Under the pieces are notes generated by a model that saw only the letters and a program-made list of their open reading frames with translations, was not told the origin of the DNA and made no database searches. Positions 8,394 to 14,745 of a stretch of DNA of 14,745 bases are shown in pieces; the stretch's first letter is position 1; the number at the start of each line of letters is the position of its first letter. The position numbers and the translations under genes are program-made. The stretch covers positions 1-14,745 of the forward strand of contig JAZSHI010000053.1 in NCBI GenBank assembly GCA_045533195.1. Reading direction: 5' to 3'. This DNA is from SIG607 sp045533195 (lineage in GTDB: Bacteria; Bacillota; Clostridia; Oscillospirales; Acutalibacteraceae).

Positions 8394-8525
8394 AGGTTTT
8401 AAATCACTCCTCCAAAAAATTACGGACAAATCCGTTTTAACTTAAAATGGCATAAAATAAGCACAATACAGCAAATTTTCTGACAAAATTGCATACTACG
8501 AGTCATAATATCCCATCATTAGTGA
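8394..8525 (-). promoter_or_regulatory. rpoB leader with small hairpin and U-tract in front of the ribosome binding site
   Basis: The predicted leader is about 130 nt. Near its end a 5-bp hairpin, ACGGA/TCCGT with a 4-nt loop (8422-8435), is followed by AA and six U (8414-8419), then directly by GGAGGAG. This has the shape of a weak intrinsic terminator or attenuator overlapping the approach to the rpoB ribosome binding site. The stem is short, so termination would be partial if it occurs at all. A short ORF in the same leader ends at this hairpin (see the separate entry). Confidence 0.35.
8420..8506 (-). other. Possible 28-codon leader ORF upstream of rpoB
   Basis: An ATG at 8506 opens a 28-codon frame that ends at a TAA at 8420-8422. 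It starts MTRSMQFCQK, has five cysteines (positions 8, 12, 13, 19 and 27) and a hydrophobic middle. The stop codon touches the small hairpin that precedes the U-tract, so ribosome position could in principle affect folding. The only ribosome binding site candidate is a weak GGGA 5 nt upstream. An ORF of this length in an AT-rich leader may be chance, and I recognise no family. Confidence 0.18.
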
Positions 8526-8531
8526 TTACTA

Positions 8532-8560
8532 ATTATATAATAATTCAAGCGGTAAGTCAA
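8532..8560 (-). promoter_or_regulatory. Strong sigma-A promoter of rpoBC
   Basis: On the minus strand: -35 TTGACT (8555-8560, five of six consensus), an exact 17-nt spacer, and -10 TATAAT (8532-8537, perfect). The start is expected near 8525. It sits just downstream of the terminator of the preceding unit, so rpoB transcription should be largely independent of prmA-prfB. Confidence 0.88.
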
Positions 8561-8581
8561 GCCTTTTTTTGAAAGTTTTGG

Positions 8582-8618
8582 AAAAAAATATAACCGTACA
8601 TCAATTTGATGTACGGTT
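8582..8618 (-). terminator. Intrinsic terminator after the lipoprotein gene
   Basis: A perfect inverted repeat, AACCGTACATC/GATGTACGGTT (8592-8618, at least 11 bp with a 5-nt loop), is followed on the minus strand by ATA and seven U (8582-8588). It begins 9 nt after the stop codon of the lipoprotein gene. The plus strand has no comparable U-tract, so it works toward rpoB and separates the two minus-strand units. Confidence 0.92.
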
Positions 8619-8627
8619 AGGAGAATT

Positions 8628-9644
8628 TTATTTAGTTTCGCTGTTGGATAGAACCTTTTCCAAAAGCTTTTCAACTGCCTGTTCTTCTACGTATATACTT
8701 TCAATATAATTTTCAGTAAGTTCTTTGAGCGCTTCTTCTTTTGTAGCATTATTAGCTTTTGCGATTTCTTCAGCTTTTTCATCCACTATATTCTCGGGAA
8801 CTTTAAGTCCGAGTTTATCAAAGCAAGCGTAAAAAATTATTTCCCTGCTTAAAACTTCTTTCTTAAATGCATTTTCATCAAGCGTATTTGCCGAAAGAAA
8901 ATCTTCAAAACTCATATTATAATAATACTGGGCCACACTTGTATAATAATTCTTGTGGTAGGTATAAGAATTACCTTCTTTATCATCAGGAATATCATAG
9001 GTAGAATTTTCAACAACGTAATTTACTATATACTGTTCGTCTGTACGCTTTTGAAGGTCAGCCATATATTCATCGGCAGTTTTAAAGCCAGCAGCAGCCG
9101 CAAACTCATCATTCACTTCACCATAGGGATGTTCAACGTAATTAACGGTTACGGTAAATACAGCCTTAGCTCCAGAAAGCTTTATTGTCTTAGAGCCTGT
9201 AGCAAGGTCGGTAGAATCACCGTAGTCTGCAGGGAAGGTAACCTTTATATCTACGGTAGAGCCGATTTTAACTCCGATTAACTGAGCTTCGAAGCCTTCT
9301 ATAAACTGTCCTGAGCCTATTTCTAAAGTCTGTGCCTGAGCGGTACCGCCTGTAAAGGCAACACCGTCAACCTTACCTGCATAGTCGATATTGGTAATAT
9401 CTCCGTCTGCTACCTTACCCTCAGTAATCTTTTCGGTGTATTTTGTAAGGTCGCTCTCCATTATATTTGTATTCACTTTAACATAATCGGCAGAATTACG
9501 GTCAATTTTAATGGCATCAAGGTCACAAAGCTCAACATAATCGTCAAGTCCCTTAGTATAGTTAAGACGGTCAATGCTGCCGCAACCTGTAAGAGATACC
9601 GTAAAAACCAGTACTGTAAGTATAATCCCTAAAATTCTTTTCAT
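8628..9644 (-). CDS. Lipoprotein with trigger-factor-like FKBP peptidyl-prolyl isomerase domain
   Basis: Probably a membrane-anchored extracytoplasmic foldase that helps exported proteins fold. The 338-residue protein begins MKRILGIILTVLVF, a lipoprotein signal peptide with lipobox LTGC (Cys21 is the predicted lipid anchor). Residues ~79-171 match the trigger-factor FKBP domain: GDITNIDYAGKVDG, AFTGG, and GSGQFIEGFEAQLIG, with a short extra loop near 142-158 relative to E. coli trigger factor. Residues ~175-335 are largely helical and charged and resemble the trigger factor or SurA-like chaperone arm. The ribosome-docking N-terminal domain of trigger factor is absent, consistent with work outside the cytoplasm. 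The ATG at 9644 is chosen because AAGGA lies about 10 nt upstream and the signal peptide starts cleanly there; a TTG at 9677 would overlap prfB. It is 16 nt after prfB, in one operon. Substrates are unknown. Confidence 0.85.
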   Translation of the reverse strand: MKRILGIILTVLVFTVSLTGCGSIDRLNYTKGLDDYVELCDLDAIKIDRNSADYVKVNTNIMESDLTKYTEKITEGKVADGDITNIDYAGKVDGVAFTGGTAQAQTLEIGSGQFIEGFEAQLIGVKIGSTVDIKVTFPADYGDSTDLATGSKTIKLSGAKAVFTVTVNYVEHPYGEVNDEFAAAAGFKTADEYMADLQKRTDEQYIVNYVVENSTYDIPDDKEGNSYTYHKNYYTSVAQYYYNMSFEDFLSANTLDENAFKKEVLSREIIFYACFDKLGLKVPENIVDEKAEEIAKANNATKEEALKELTENYIESIYVEEQAVEKLLEKVLSNSETK

Positions 9645-9660
9645 TTTTATTTCATCCTTT

Positions 9661-10785
9661 TTATTGATTATTTTCAAGTTTACCCGTTGAAGAAGCCTTT
9701 AAATATGCATTTATAAATCCGTCGATATCTCCGTCCATTACGGCATTGATATTTGAATATTCAAAGCCTGTACGATGGTCCTTTGCAAGAGTATATGGCA
9801 TAAATACATATGAGCGTATCTGCGAACCCCATGCAATTTCCTTTTGAACACCCTTGATATCTTCAATTTTATCAAGGTGTTCCCTTTCCTTTATTTCCAC
9901 AAGCTTTGATTTTAACATTCTAAGACAGGTGTCTTTATTCTGGAACTGGCTTCTTTCAGTCTGACAGGCAACAACAATTCCTGTAGGGATATGTGTAATT
10001 CGAACAGCCGAAGAGGTTTTATTAATATGCTGACCGCCTGCGCCGCTGCTTCGGTAGGTATCAATTTTCAAATCTTCTTCCCTGATATCCACTTCAACGT
10101 CATCGGTAATTTCGGGCATAACCTCAAGAGAAGCAAAGGAAGTATGTCTTCTTCCCGAAGAGTCAAAGGGTGAAACTCTTACAAGTCGGTGAACACCGTG
10201 TTCGCTTTTTAAATATCCGTAAGCATTAAGACCTTCTATAGTAAGGGTAGCGCTTTTCAGTCCTGCTTCATCACCGTCAAGAAAGTCAACCATTGATGTT
10301 TTAAAGCCGTGACGTTCAGCCCAACGCGTAAATAGACGCACAAGCATCTGATTCCAGTCCTGCGCCTCGGTTCCGCCTGCACCTGCGTGAAAGGTAAGAA
10401 TAGCATTATTCTTATCGTATTCACCGGTAAGCAAGGTTTCAAGACGCTGTGATTCAAGGCTTTGTTCATATACATCAAGCTCACTGTTTATATCATCGAG
10501 CATTGACTCATCCTCTTCTTCATTTGCCATATCAATGAGAATGAGAATATCCTCATAGGAGGAAACAAGCTTATCATATGCCTCTACTTTATTTTTAAGA
10601 GCGCCCAGCTTTTGTAAGACCACCTGACTTTTTTCAGGGTCATCCCAAAAGGATGCTTCTGCCGTTTTATATTCAAGCTTGTCGATTTCCATTTTGGTGG
10701 AATCATAGGCTATTGCATCTTTTAAATCCACCATATCGGTATAATGGGAGGTGAGACGCTGTTTAAGTTCTTCAAAAACTAACAT
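9661..10785 (-). CDS. prfB: Peptide chain release factor 2
   Basis: RF2 recognises UGA and UAA stop codons in the ribosomal A site and triggers peptide release. The 374-residue protein has the codon-recognition tripeptide SPF at 205-207, typical of RF2 rather than RF1 (PxT), and the catalytic GGQ at 250-252 within RSSGAGGQHINKTSSAVR. Residue 246 is Ser, not the Thr of E. coli K-12. The frame is open from the ATG at 10785 (AAGGAG 5 nt upstream). There is no in-frame TGA near codon 25 and no CTTTGA slippery site, so the autoregulatory +1 frameshift known in E. coli and B. subtilis prfB is absent. The gene starts 9 nt after prmA, and the lipoprotein gene follows 16 nt after its end; all three are probably co-transcribed. 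Confidence 0.98.
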   Translation of the reverse strand: MLVFEELKQRLTSHYTDMVDLKDAIAYDSTKMEIDKLEYKTAEASFWDDPEKSQVVLQKLGALKNKVEAYDKLVSSYEDILILIDMANEEEDESMLDDINSELDVYEQSLESQRLETLLTGEYDKNNAILTFHAGAGGTEAQDWNQMLVRLFTRWAERHGFKTSMVDFLDGDEAGLKSATLTIEGLNAYGYLKSEHGVHRLVRVSPFDSSGRRHTSFASLEVMPEITDDVEVDIREEDLKIDTYRSSGAGGQHINKTSSAVRITHIPTGIVVACQTERSQFQNKDTCLRMLKSKLVEIKEREHLDKIEDIKGVQKEIAWGSQIRSYVFMPYTLAKDHRTGFEYSNINAVMDGDIDGFINAYLKASSTGKLENNQ

Positions 10786-10794
10786 AAATACTCC

Positions 10795-11712
10795 TTATTT
10801 CTTAATTGAAAAGGCGTGCCATTCTTCACGCACAAGTTCTTCTTTGATTGTAAAGCCGTTTTTAATTATACATTCTCTGACTTCATCAGCCCTCGGCTTA
10901 ATTATGCCCGAAGCAATAAGAACACCGTCAGGCTTCATATACTTATCTACATCGCTAAGCAGTCTGATTATAACGTCAGCAACAATATTGGCGCAAACAA
11001 TATCAAATTTACCCTCTACCCTTTCGGCAAGGTCACCATGAATATATTCGGTTCTATCAGCAACGCCGTTCATAACAGCGTTTTCTTTTGCAACCTTTAC
11101 GGCGCCTTCATCTATATCAACACCGATAGCATTTTTTGCGCCCAGTATCACACCGGCAATACTTAAAATTCCGCTTCCGCAGCCTATATCAAGAACCGTA
11201 TCATTTTGATTTGTGTATTTCTCTAAAAATTCAAGACACAAAGACGTGGTAGCATGTGTGCCTGTACCAAAGGCAGCACCCGGATCTATTTTAAGAATTT
11301 TTCTATCTTCTTTATTTTCATATTCCTCCCAAGCAGGAACAACCGCAAGACGTTCTCCTATTAAAGAAGTGTGGAAGAATTTTTTCCAGTATTCATTCCA
11401 GTCAATTTCGGCAACCGTACCAAGCTCTACGGTGAACTCAATTTTCTCGGCAGAAAATCTTTCCTTTAAATATGCTAAAGATTCTTCAACGTTATCGGAA
11501 CTATCCATATAAATATGAATAAGGGCGCTGTTACGGTCTTTACTCAGCAAATCTTCATCAATAAGGTCAATATGAGCAATTTCCCAAGACATAGTTTCCA
11601 TATCCGAATAATCTTCAATATAAATACCGTAAGGTACGGTCATATTTGCAATAGCCGAGGCTGTTTCACACTGGGCAGTGGGTACTTCAATAATAATTTC
11701 AAACCAATCCAT
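10795..11712 (-). CDS. prmA: Ribosomal protein L11 methyltransferase
   Basis: PrmA is a cytoplasmic S-adenosylmethionine-dependent enzyme that trimethylates amino groups of ribosomal protein L11. The 305-residue protein has the usual two-part layout: an N-terminal substrate-recognition domain (about 1-100), the linker block DWNEYWKKFF at 104-113, then a class I methyltransferase domain. Visible motifs are DPGAAFGTGTHATTS at 143-157, the SAM-binding loop DIGCGSG at 175-181, the acidic VDIDEGA at 198-204 and NIVADV at 242-247. The ATG at 11712 has GGGAG 6 nt upstream. It is the first gene of the prmA-prfB-lipoprotein unit. The L11 gene (rplK) is not in this window. Confidence 0.97.
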   Translation of the reverse strand: MDWFEIIIEVPTAQCETASAIANMTVPYGIYIEDYSDMETMSWEIAHIDLIDEDLLSKDRNSALIHIYMDSSDNVEESLAYLKERFSAEKIEFTVELGTVAEIDWNEYWKKFFHTSLIGERLAVVPAWEEYENKEDRKILKIDPGAAFGTGTHATTSLCLEFLEKYTNQNDTVLDIGCGSGILSIAGVILGAKNAIGVDIDEGAVKVAKENAVMNGVADRTEYIHGDLAERVEGKFDIVCANIVADVIIRLLSDVDKYMKPDGVLIASGIIKPRADEVRECIIKNGFTIKEELVREEWHAFSIKK

Positions 11713-11740
11713 AACATACTCCCATAAAACATATGTATGT

Positions 11741-11768
11741 ATTGTAACACAAATCTCATATTTTGCAA
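11741..11768 (-). promoter_or_regulatory. Promoter of prmA-prfB-lipoprotein unit
   Basis: On the minus strand: -35 TTGCAA (11763-11768), a 16-nt spacer (17 if read as TTTGCA), and -10 TACAAT (11741-11746), preceded by TGT as an extended -10. The start is expected near 11734, about 22 nt before the prmA ATG. The -35 is imperfect, so moderate strength is likely. Confidence 0.65.
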
Positions 11769-11784
11769 AGTATTTTTATTAATG

Positions 11785-11813
11785 TTGATTTATTTTTTTA
11801 TATATAGTATAAT
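11785..11813 (+). promoter_or_regulatory. Promoter of the P-type ATPase gene
   Basis: On the plus strand: -35 TTGATT (11785-11790), an exact 17-nt AT-rich spacer, and a perfect TATAAT (11808-11813). The start is expected near 11820, giving a leader of about 20 nt that contains GGAGGG 5 nt before the ATG. Its -35 lies 16 nt from the -35 of the divergent prmA promoter. No clear metal-regulator operator was recognised. Confidence 0.75.
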
Positions 11814-11839
11814 AGTATAAATTCGGATGGAGGGTTTCT

Positions 11840-14467
11840 ATGATTTATCACAGTACACAAATAGAAGAAGTTTTATCTAATTTTGAGGTTGATGCCTTAA
11901 AAGGCTTGCCTACAGGAGTAGTAGATCAGCGTTATGATGAGCACAATGAGAATATACTGAAAAAATCCCAAAAGACACCGCTTTCTAAAATCATTTCGGA
12001 GCAAATCAAAAATCCTGTTAATATACTTCTTGCTGTCAGCGCTTTTATAGCGTTTATTATTAATCTTGTTTATAAAGAGGGCGCATGGTTTGCTCCCCTT
12101 CTCATAATACTTATGTTGGCGATAAATATTGCCGCTACGGTTTTCTTTTCAAAGGAAAGTGAAAAAACTGCGGACAAGCTGACCTCTATTAATATTCCTC
12201 GTGTCAAGGTACTGCGTGACGGAATAATCAAAACCATAGACTCACGCTTCGTGGTATGCGGTGATATACTCATCCTTGAAACAGGAGATTACATATCTGC
12301 CGATGCCCGACTCATAGAAACGGTTGACTTTCGTTGCGACGAATCCTTTGTAACGGGCGAAGAAATAACAGCTCAAAAGGATGCGGAAGCAATTTTCGAA
12401 GATATAACCCCCATAAATCAAAGAAGTAATATGGTCTTTTCGGGAAGCAACGTTATTACCGGTCACGCAAAAGCCGTTGTTACCGAAATAGGAATGAATA
12501 CCGAAACAGGCAAGGCTGTTACTCTGTTAGAGTCATATAACAGCATTAATACAAAGCTCAAGGATAAACTTAATTCTATCGGAAAAGTCTCCTCCGTTAT
12601 TCTTATTATTTTATGCATTATAGCATTTTTCACCAATGTTATCATAAACTTCCGCTCTCAGCAGGAATTTGCCGTAACCTTAGCCAATTCCTTAATTAAT
12701 TCCGTTGTACTTCTTGTATCGGTACTGCCCGAAGGTCTGCCTTTAATTGCCGCTTCTGCTCTTGGTATTTCTGTCAACGTGCTTTATAAAAGCGGTATGA
12801 TTACCAAAAACTATTCGGTATTCGACGCCCTTCCCGACGTTTCAGTAATATGCTCCGATAAAACAGGAACCCTTACAAAAGACACTATGAAGGCAGAGCA
12901 AATCTTTAACGGTCAGGAAATAATTGATGTTAATGATGCCTTCAAAGACTCTAACTGCGTTTCAATTCTCCGTCTTGCATCCCTTTGCACTTCACAGTCT
13001 AAGGAAGATGTGGACAGCGTTATGTATAACGATGCAACCGAACTTGCGATTATTGATGCTTATAAACAGAGTGTTGTTGCCGAAGAAAGAGATATTCACA
13101 ATAACTATCCTCTTCTTTGTAAATTGCCATTTGACAGCGAAAGAAAAATTACCGTTACCGTTAATATGATAAACGGAACACCCATAGCCATAGTAAAGGG
13201 CGCACCCGATTATCTGCTTTCGGTTTGCGGTGTCAGTGAAAACAAAGCCATACTTTCTGCCGTTGAAGATTTTGCACTTGACGGTATGCGTGTTATTGCC
13301 GTAGCCTATAAGCCTTTAAGTGAAATCCCCTCTAATCCCGAAATAAGCGAACTCGAGGAAGGTATGACCTTTGCAGGACTTGTTGCCCTCAGCGATCCTC
13401 CGCAGGATGAAAGCATTGCGCTTGTTAAGGACTGTAAAAAGGGCGGCATAAAAACCGTTATGATTACAGGCGACCATATTGCTACCGCAAGAGCAGTTGC
13501 TAAAAAGATGAGAATACTAAATGACGACAGCGAGGCAATAAGCGGTGAAGAAATCGCCGAAATGACAGATGAAGAACTTGCCGAAAGCATTAATAAATAT
13601 ACTGTTTTTGCCAGACTCTTGCCCGATCAGAAATATCGCTTGGTTGCTGCTTACAAGGCTAACGGTCTTACCGTTGCCATTACAGGTGACAGCGTAAACG
13701 ATGCTCAGGCGCTCAGCATTGCCGACGTTGGCATTGCAATGGGTAATCGCGGTACCGACGTTGCAAGAGGCGCCGCCGACATAATAATGAATGAAAACCG
13801 TTTTTCTGCCATCACTACTGCCATAAGCATTTCCCGCAGTCTTATAAGCACCATAAGAAAGGCCCTTGTTTATTTAATAAGCTCCAACATAGGTGAGCTT
13901 CTTTCGGTGCTCATTTGTCTGTTTGCCTTTAAAGCCTTTCCTCTTACCGCCTCGGCTTTCCTACTGCTTAATCTTATTACCGATGTTTTCCCTGCGCTAA
14001 GCATACTTTCCGACGGTATTCACGACAGAAAGCCCTTTGGAAAGCTAAAGGAAAGCGACAAACACCTTTTCAAAGGCGAAGCTGTTATTACGTTGGCGGT
14101 GCAAGGACTGATGGTAGCGTTTACCGCTGTTCTTACATACGGCTTATTCTTAAAATACGGTGAGCAAACTGCTTCTACAATGATGTTTACGGTTCTTGTT
14201 TCATCACAGTATCTTAATATGGTTACTTCAAAATTTGAAGCATTGTTCTTTAAAAACAGACACTTTGTAAATATCCCCTTAAGTATCGTTCTCTTTGCCC
14301 TTGCTCTTATAACATTTTTAGTTATAACTACACCCTTGGGTACAGCTTTCGGTATGACCGTTCTGACCTTCGTTCAAATTATAAAAGCAATTCTTATTTC
14401 TTCAATTGTTTTCGCTTCGGGTGAACTTATCAAACTGGGATTTATTCTATATAAAAAGTTAAAGTAA
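11840..14467 (+). CDS. Cation-transporting P-type ATPase, P2 (calcium-like) family
   Basis: An integral membrane pump that probably exports Ca2+ or a related divalent cation using ATP. The 875-residue length is normal for the family. In order: TM1-TM2 (~58-103), actuator domain with TGEE at 172-175 (usually TGES), TM3-TM4 (~249-310) with PEGLP at 297-301, phosphorylation motif DKTGTLT with Asp340, nucleotide-binding KGAP at 453-456, TGD at 543-545, hinge TGDSVNDAQAL from 615 (usually TGDGVNDAPAL), then TM5-TM10. Ligands matching SERCA Glu309, Asn768, Glu771, Asn796, Thr799 and Asp800 are Glu298, Asn683, Glu686, Asn711, Thr714 and Asp715. Gln790 appears to replace SERCA Glu908, suggesting one ion site as in PMR1-like pumps. 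No N-terminal metal-binding CXXC domain is seen, which argues against a copper or cadmium pump. It stands alone and ends at its own terminator. Confidence 0.92.
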   Translation: MIYHSTQIEEVLSNFEVDALKGLPTGVVDQRYDEHNENILKKSQKTPLSKIISEQIKNPVNILLAVSAFIAFIINLVYKEGAWFAPLLIILMLAINIAATVFFSKESEKTADKLTSINIPRVKVLRDGIIKTIDSRFVVCGDILILETGDYISADARLIETVDFRCDESFVTGEEITAQKDAEAIFEDITPINQRSNMVFSGSNVITGHAKAVVTEIGMNTETGKAVTLLESYNSINTKLKDKLNSIGKVSSVILIILCIIAFFTNVIINFRSQQEFAVTLANSLINSVVLLVSVLPEGLPLIAASALGISVNVLYKSGMITKNYSVFDALPDVSVICSDKTGTLTKDTMKAEQIFNGQEIIDVNDAFKDSNCVSILRLASLCTSQSKEDVDSVMYNDATELAIIDAYKQSVVAEERDIHNNYPLLCKLPFDSERKITVTVNMINGTPIAIVKGAPDYLLSVCGVSENKAILSAVEDFALDGMRVIAVAYKPLSEIPSNPEISELEEGMTFAGLVALSDPPQDESIALVKDCKKGGIKTVMITGDHIATARAVAKKMRILNDDSEAISGEEIAEMTDEELAESINKYTVFARLLPDQKYRLVAAYKANGLTVAITGDSVNDAQALSIADVGIAMGNRGTDVARGAADIIMNENRFSAITTAISISRSLISTIRKALVYLISSNIGELLSVLICLFAFKAFPLTASAFLLLNLITDVFPALSILSDGIHDRKPFGKLKESDKHLFKGEAVITLAVQGLMVAFTAVLTYGLFLKYGEQTASTMMFTVLVSSQYLNMVTSKFEALFFKNRHFVNIPLSIVLFALALITFLVITTPLGTAFGMTVLTFVQIIKAILISSIVFASGELIKLGFILYKKLK

Positions 14468-14482
14468 AAAATAACCGCTTTT

Positions 14483-14514
14483 CCCTACTCCCTACTCCCT
14501 ACTCCCTATTCCCT
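14483..14514. repeat. 7-bp tandem repeat (CCCTACT) with G-quadruplex potential
   Basis: Three copies of CCCTACT, one CCCTATT and a final CCCT run head to tail. The minus strand therefore carries five GGG tracts separated by four 4-nt loops, a canonical intramolecular G-quadruplex pattern; the plus strand is the matching C-rich strand. It starts 16 nt after the ATPase stop codon, before the terminator. The repeat is seen directly; any effect on transcription or replication is inference. Confidence 0.85.
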
Positions 14515-14583
14515 GATAAGGGGCTGTAAAAAAGCTCAATGCCCTTAAACACGCATAAAATAAACCAAATAAATAAAAAAGAG

Positions 14584-14625
14584 TGCGGAACAAGTAAAAA
14601 ATTCGAACTTCTTCCGCATTTTTTT
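14584..14625 (+). terminator. Intrinsic terminator of the P-type ATPase gene
   Basis: Stem TGCGGAA/TTCCGCA (14584-14590 with 14612-14618) continues past a C-C mismatch into AAGT/ACTT (14592-14595 with 14607-14610), with an 11-nt loop, and is followed by seven T (14619-14625). A run of A lies just upstream of the left arm, so it may also work on the minus strand. It lies about 115 nt after the stop codon, beyond the tandem repeat. Confidence 0.85.
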
Positions 14626-14693
14626 GTTTTTACCATCTAATCAGCTATGTATATTAATGATTTATCAAGCTTTTTTGGAATGTAAATACCCTG

Positions 14694-14745
14694 CCTCCCT
14701 CTGACGAGGGAGGTGGATTTTTGTGTAGCAAAAAGACGGAGGGAG
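14694..14745. repeat. Double-hairpin palindromic repeat at right edge (REP/MITE-like), probably cut
   Basis: A perfect 8-bp hairpin CCTCCCTC/GAGGGAGG with loop TGAC (14694-14713) is followed by a 6-bp hairpin TTTTTG/CAAAAA with a 5-nt loop (14718-14734), then GACGGAGGGAG up to the window end. The last segment is nearly complementary to the left arm of the first hairpin, so an outer long-range pairing is an alternative fold. Similar CCTCCCTC...GAGGGAGG...GACGGAGGGAG blocks are, from memory, dispersed intergenic repeats in gut Clostridia. No transposase is seen. The element probably continues beyond 14745. Confidence 0.6.

Noticed and set aside
8394..8429. Extended rpoB start at the TTG at 8429
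   Set aside because: The added 12 codons contain the ribosome binding site GGAGGAG itself and do not resemble known beta N-termini; the ATG at 8393 fits better.
9645..9677. Extended lipoprotein start at the TTG at 9677
   Set aside because: It would overlap prfB and put charged residues before the signal peptide; the ATG at 9644 has a good ribosome binding site and a standard lipoprotein signal.
14483..14514. CRISPR array
   Set aside because: The unit is 7 bp with no spacers and no cas genes nearby; it is a simple tandem repeat.
14518..14548. Hairpin AAGGG...CCCTT after the tandem repeat as a terminator
   Set aside because: Only about 6 bp with a bulge and a long loop, and no T-run follows; the structure at 14584-14625 is clearly the terminator.

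Overview
The window looks like ordinary chromosome from a low-to-mid G+C Gram-positive bacterium of the class Clostridia (Bacillota), possibly an Oscillospirales-type gut organism; the order is a guess. The signs are a Firmicutes-type S12 with the insertion before the PQKRGVCT segment, a beta' subunit of 1199 residues with the short Bacillus-like layout, strong GGAGG ribosome binding sites, near-consensus sigma-A promoters, and a lipoprotein with a Gram-positive-style lipobox. All long genes are intact. No tRNA, rRNA, CRISPR array, prophage or insertion sequence was found.

Most of the window (1-11712) reads on the minus strand. In transcription order it holds two units. The first is prmA (ribosomal protein L11 methyltransferase), prfB (release factor 2) and a lipoprotein with a trigger-factor-like FKBP domain; it starts at a promoter near 11750 and ends at a strong intrinsic terminator at 8582-8618. 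The second is rpoB, rpoC, rpsL and rpsG (cut by the window edge). It has its own near-perfect promoter at 8532-8560, a leader of about 130 nt, and a second strong promoter at 817-845 between rpoC and rpsL. RNA polymerase beta/beta' and the first str-operon ribosomal proteins are therefore contiguous but have two entry points for polymerase. The genes usually found upstream of rpoB (rplJ, rplL) are absent; the gene before rpoB is the lipoprotein, separated from it by the terminator.

From 11840 to 14467 a single plus-strand gene, divergent from prmA, encodes a P2-type (Ca2+-like) cation-transporting P-type ATPase. It has nearly all SERCA-type ion ligands but unusual changes in two conserved motifs. 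Downstream (14468-14745) are a C-rich 7-bp tandem repeat with G-quadruplex potential on the minus strand, an intrinsic terminator, and at the right edge a double-hairpin palindromic repeat that looks like a dispersed REP/MITE-type element.

I see no clearly new multi-gene system. The observations worth a second look are regulatory and architectural: the rpoB leader with a small Cys-rich ORF running into a hairpin plus U-tract, the rpsL leader hairpin behind an internal promoter, the structured S12-S7 spacer, the extracytoplasmic trigger-factor-like protein tied to translation genes, the P-type ATPase motif changes, and the two repeats at the right end.
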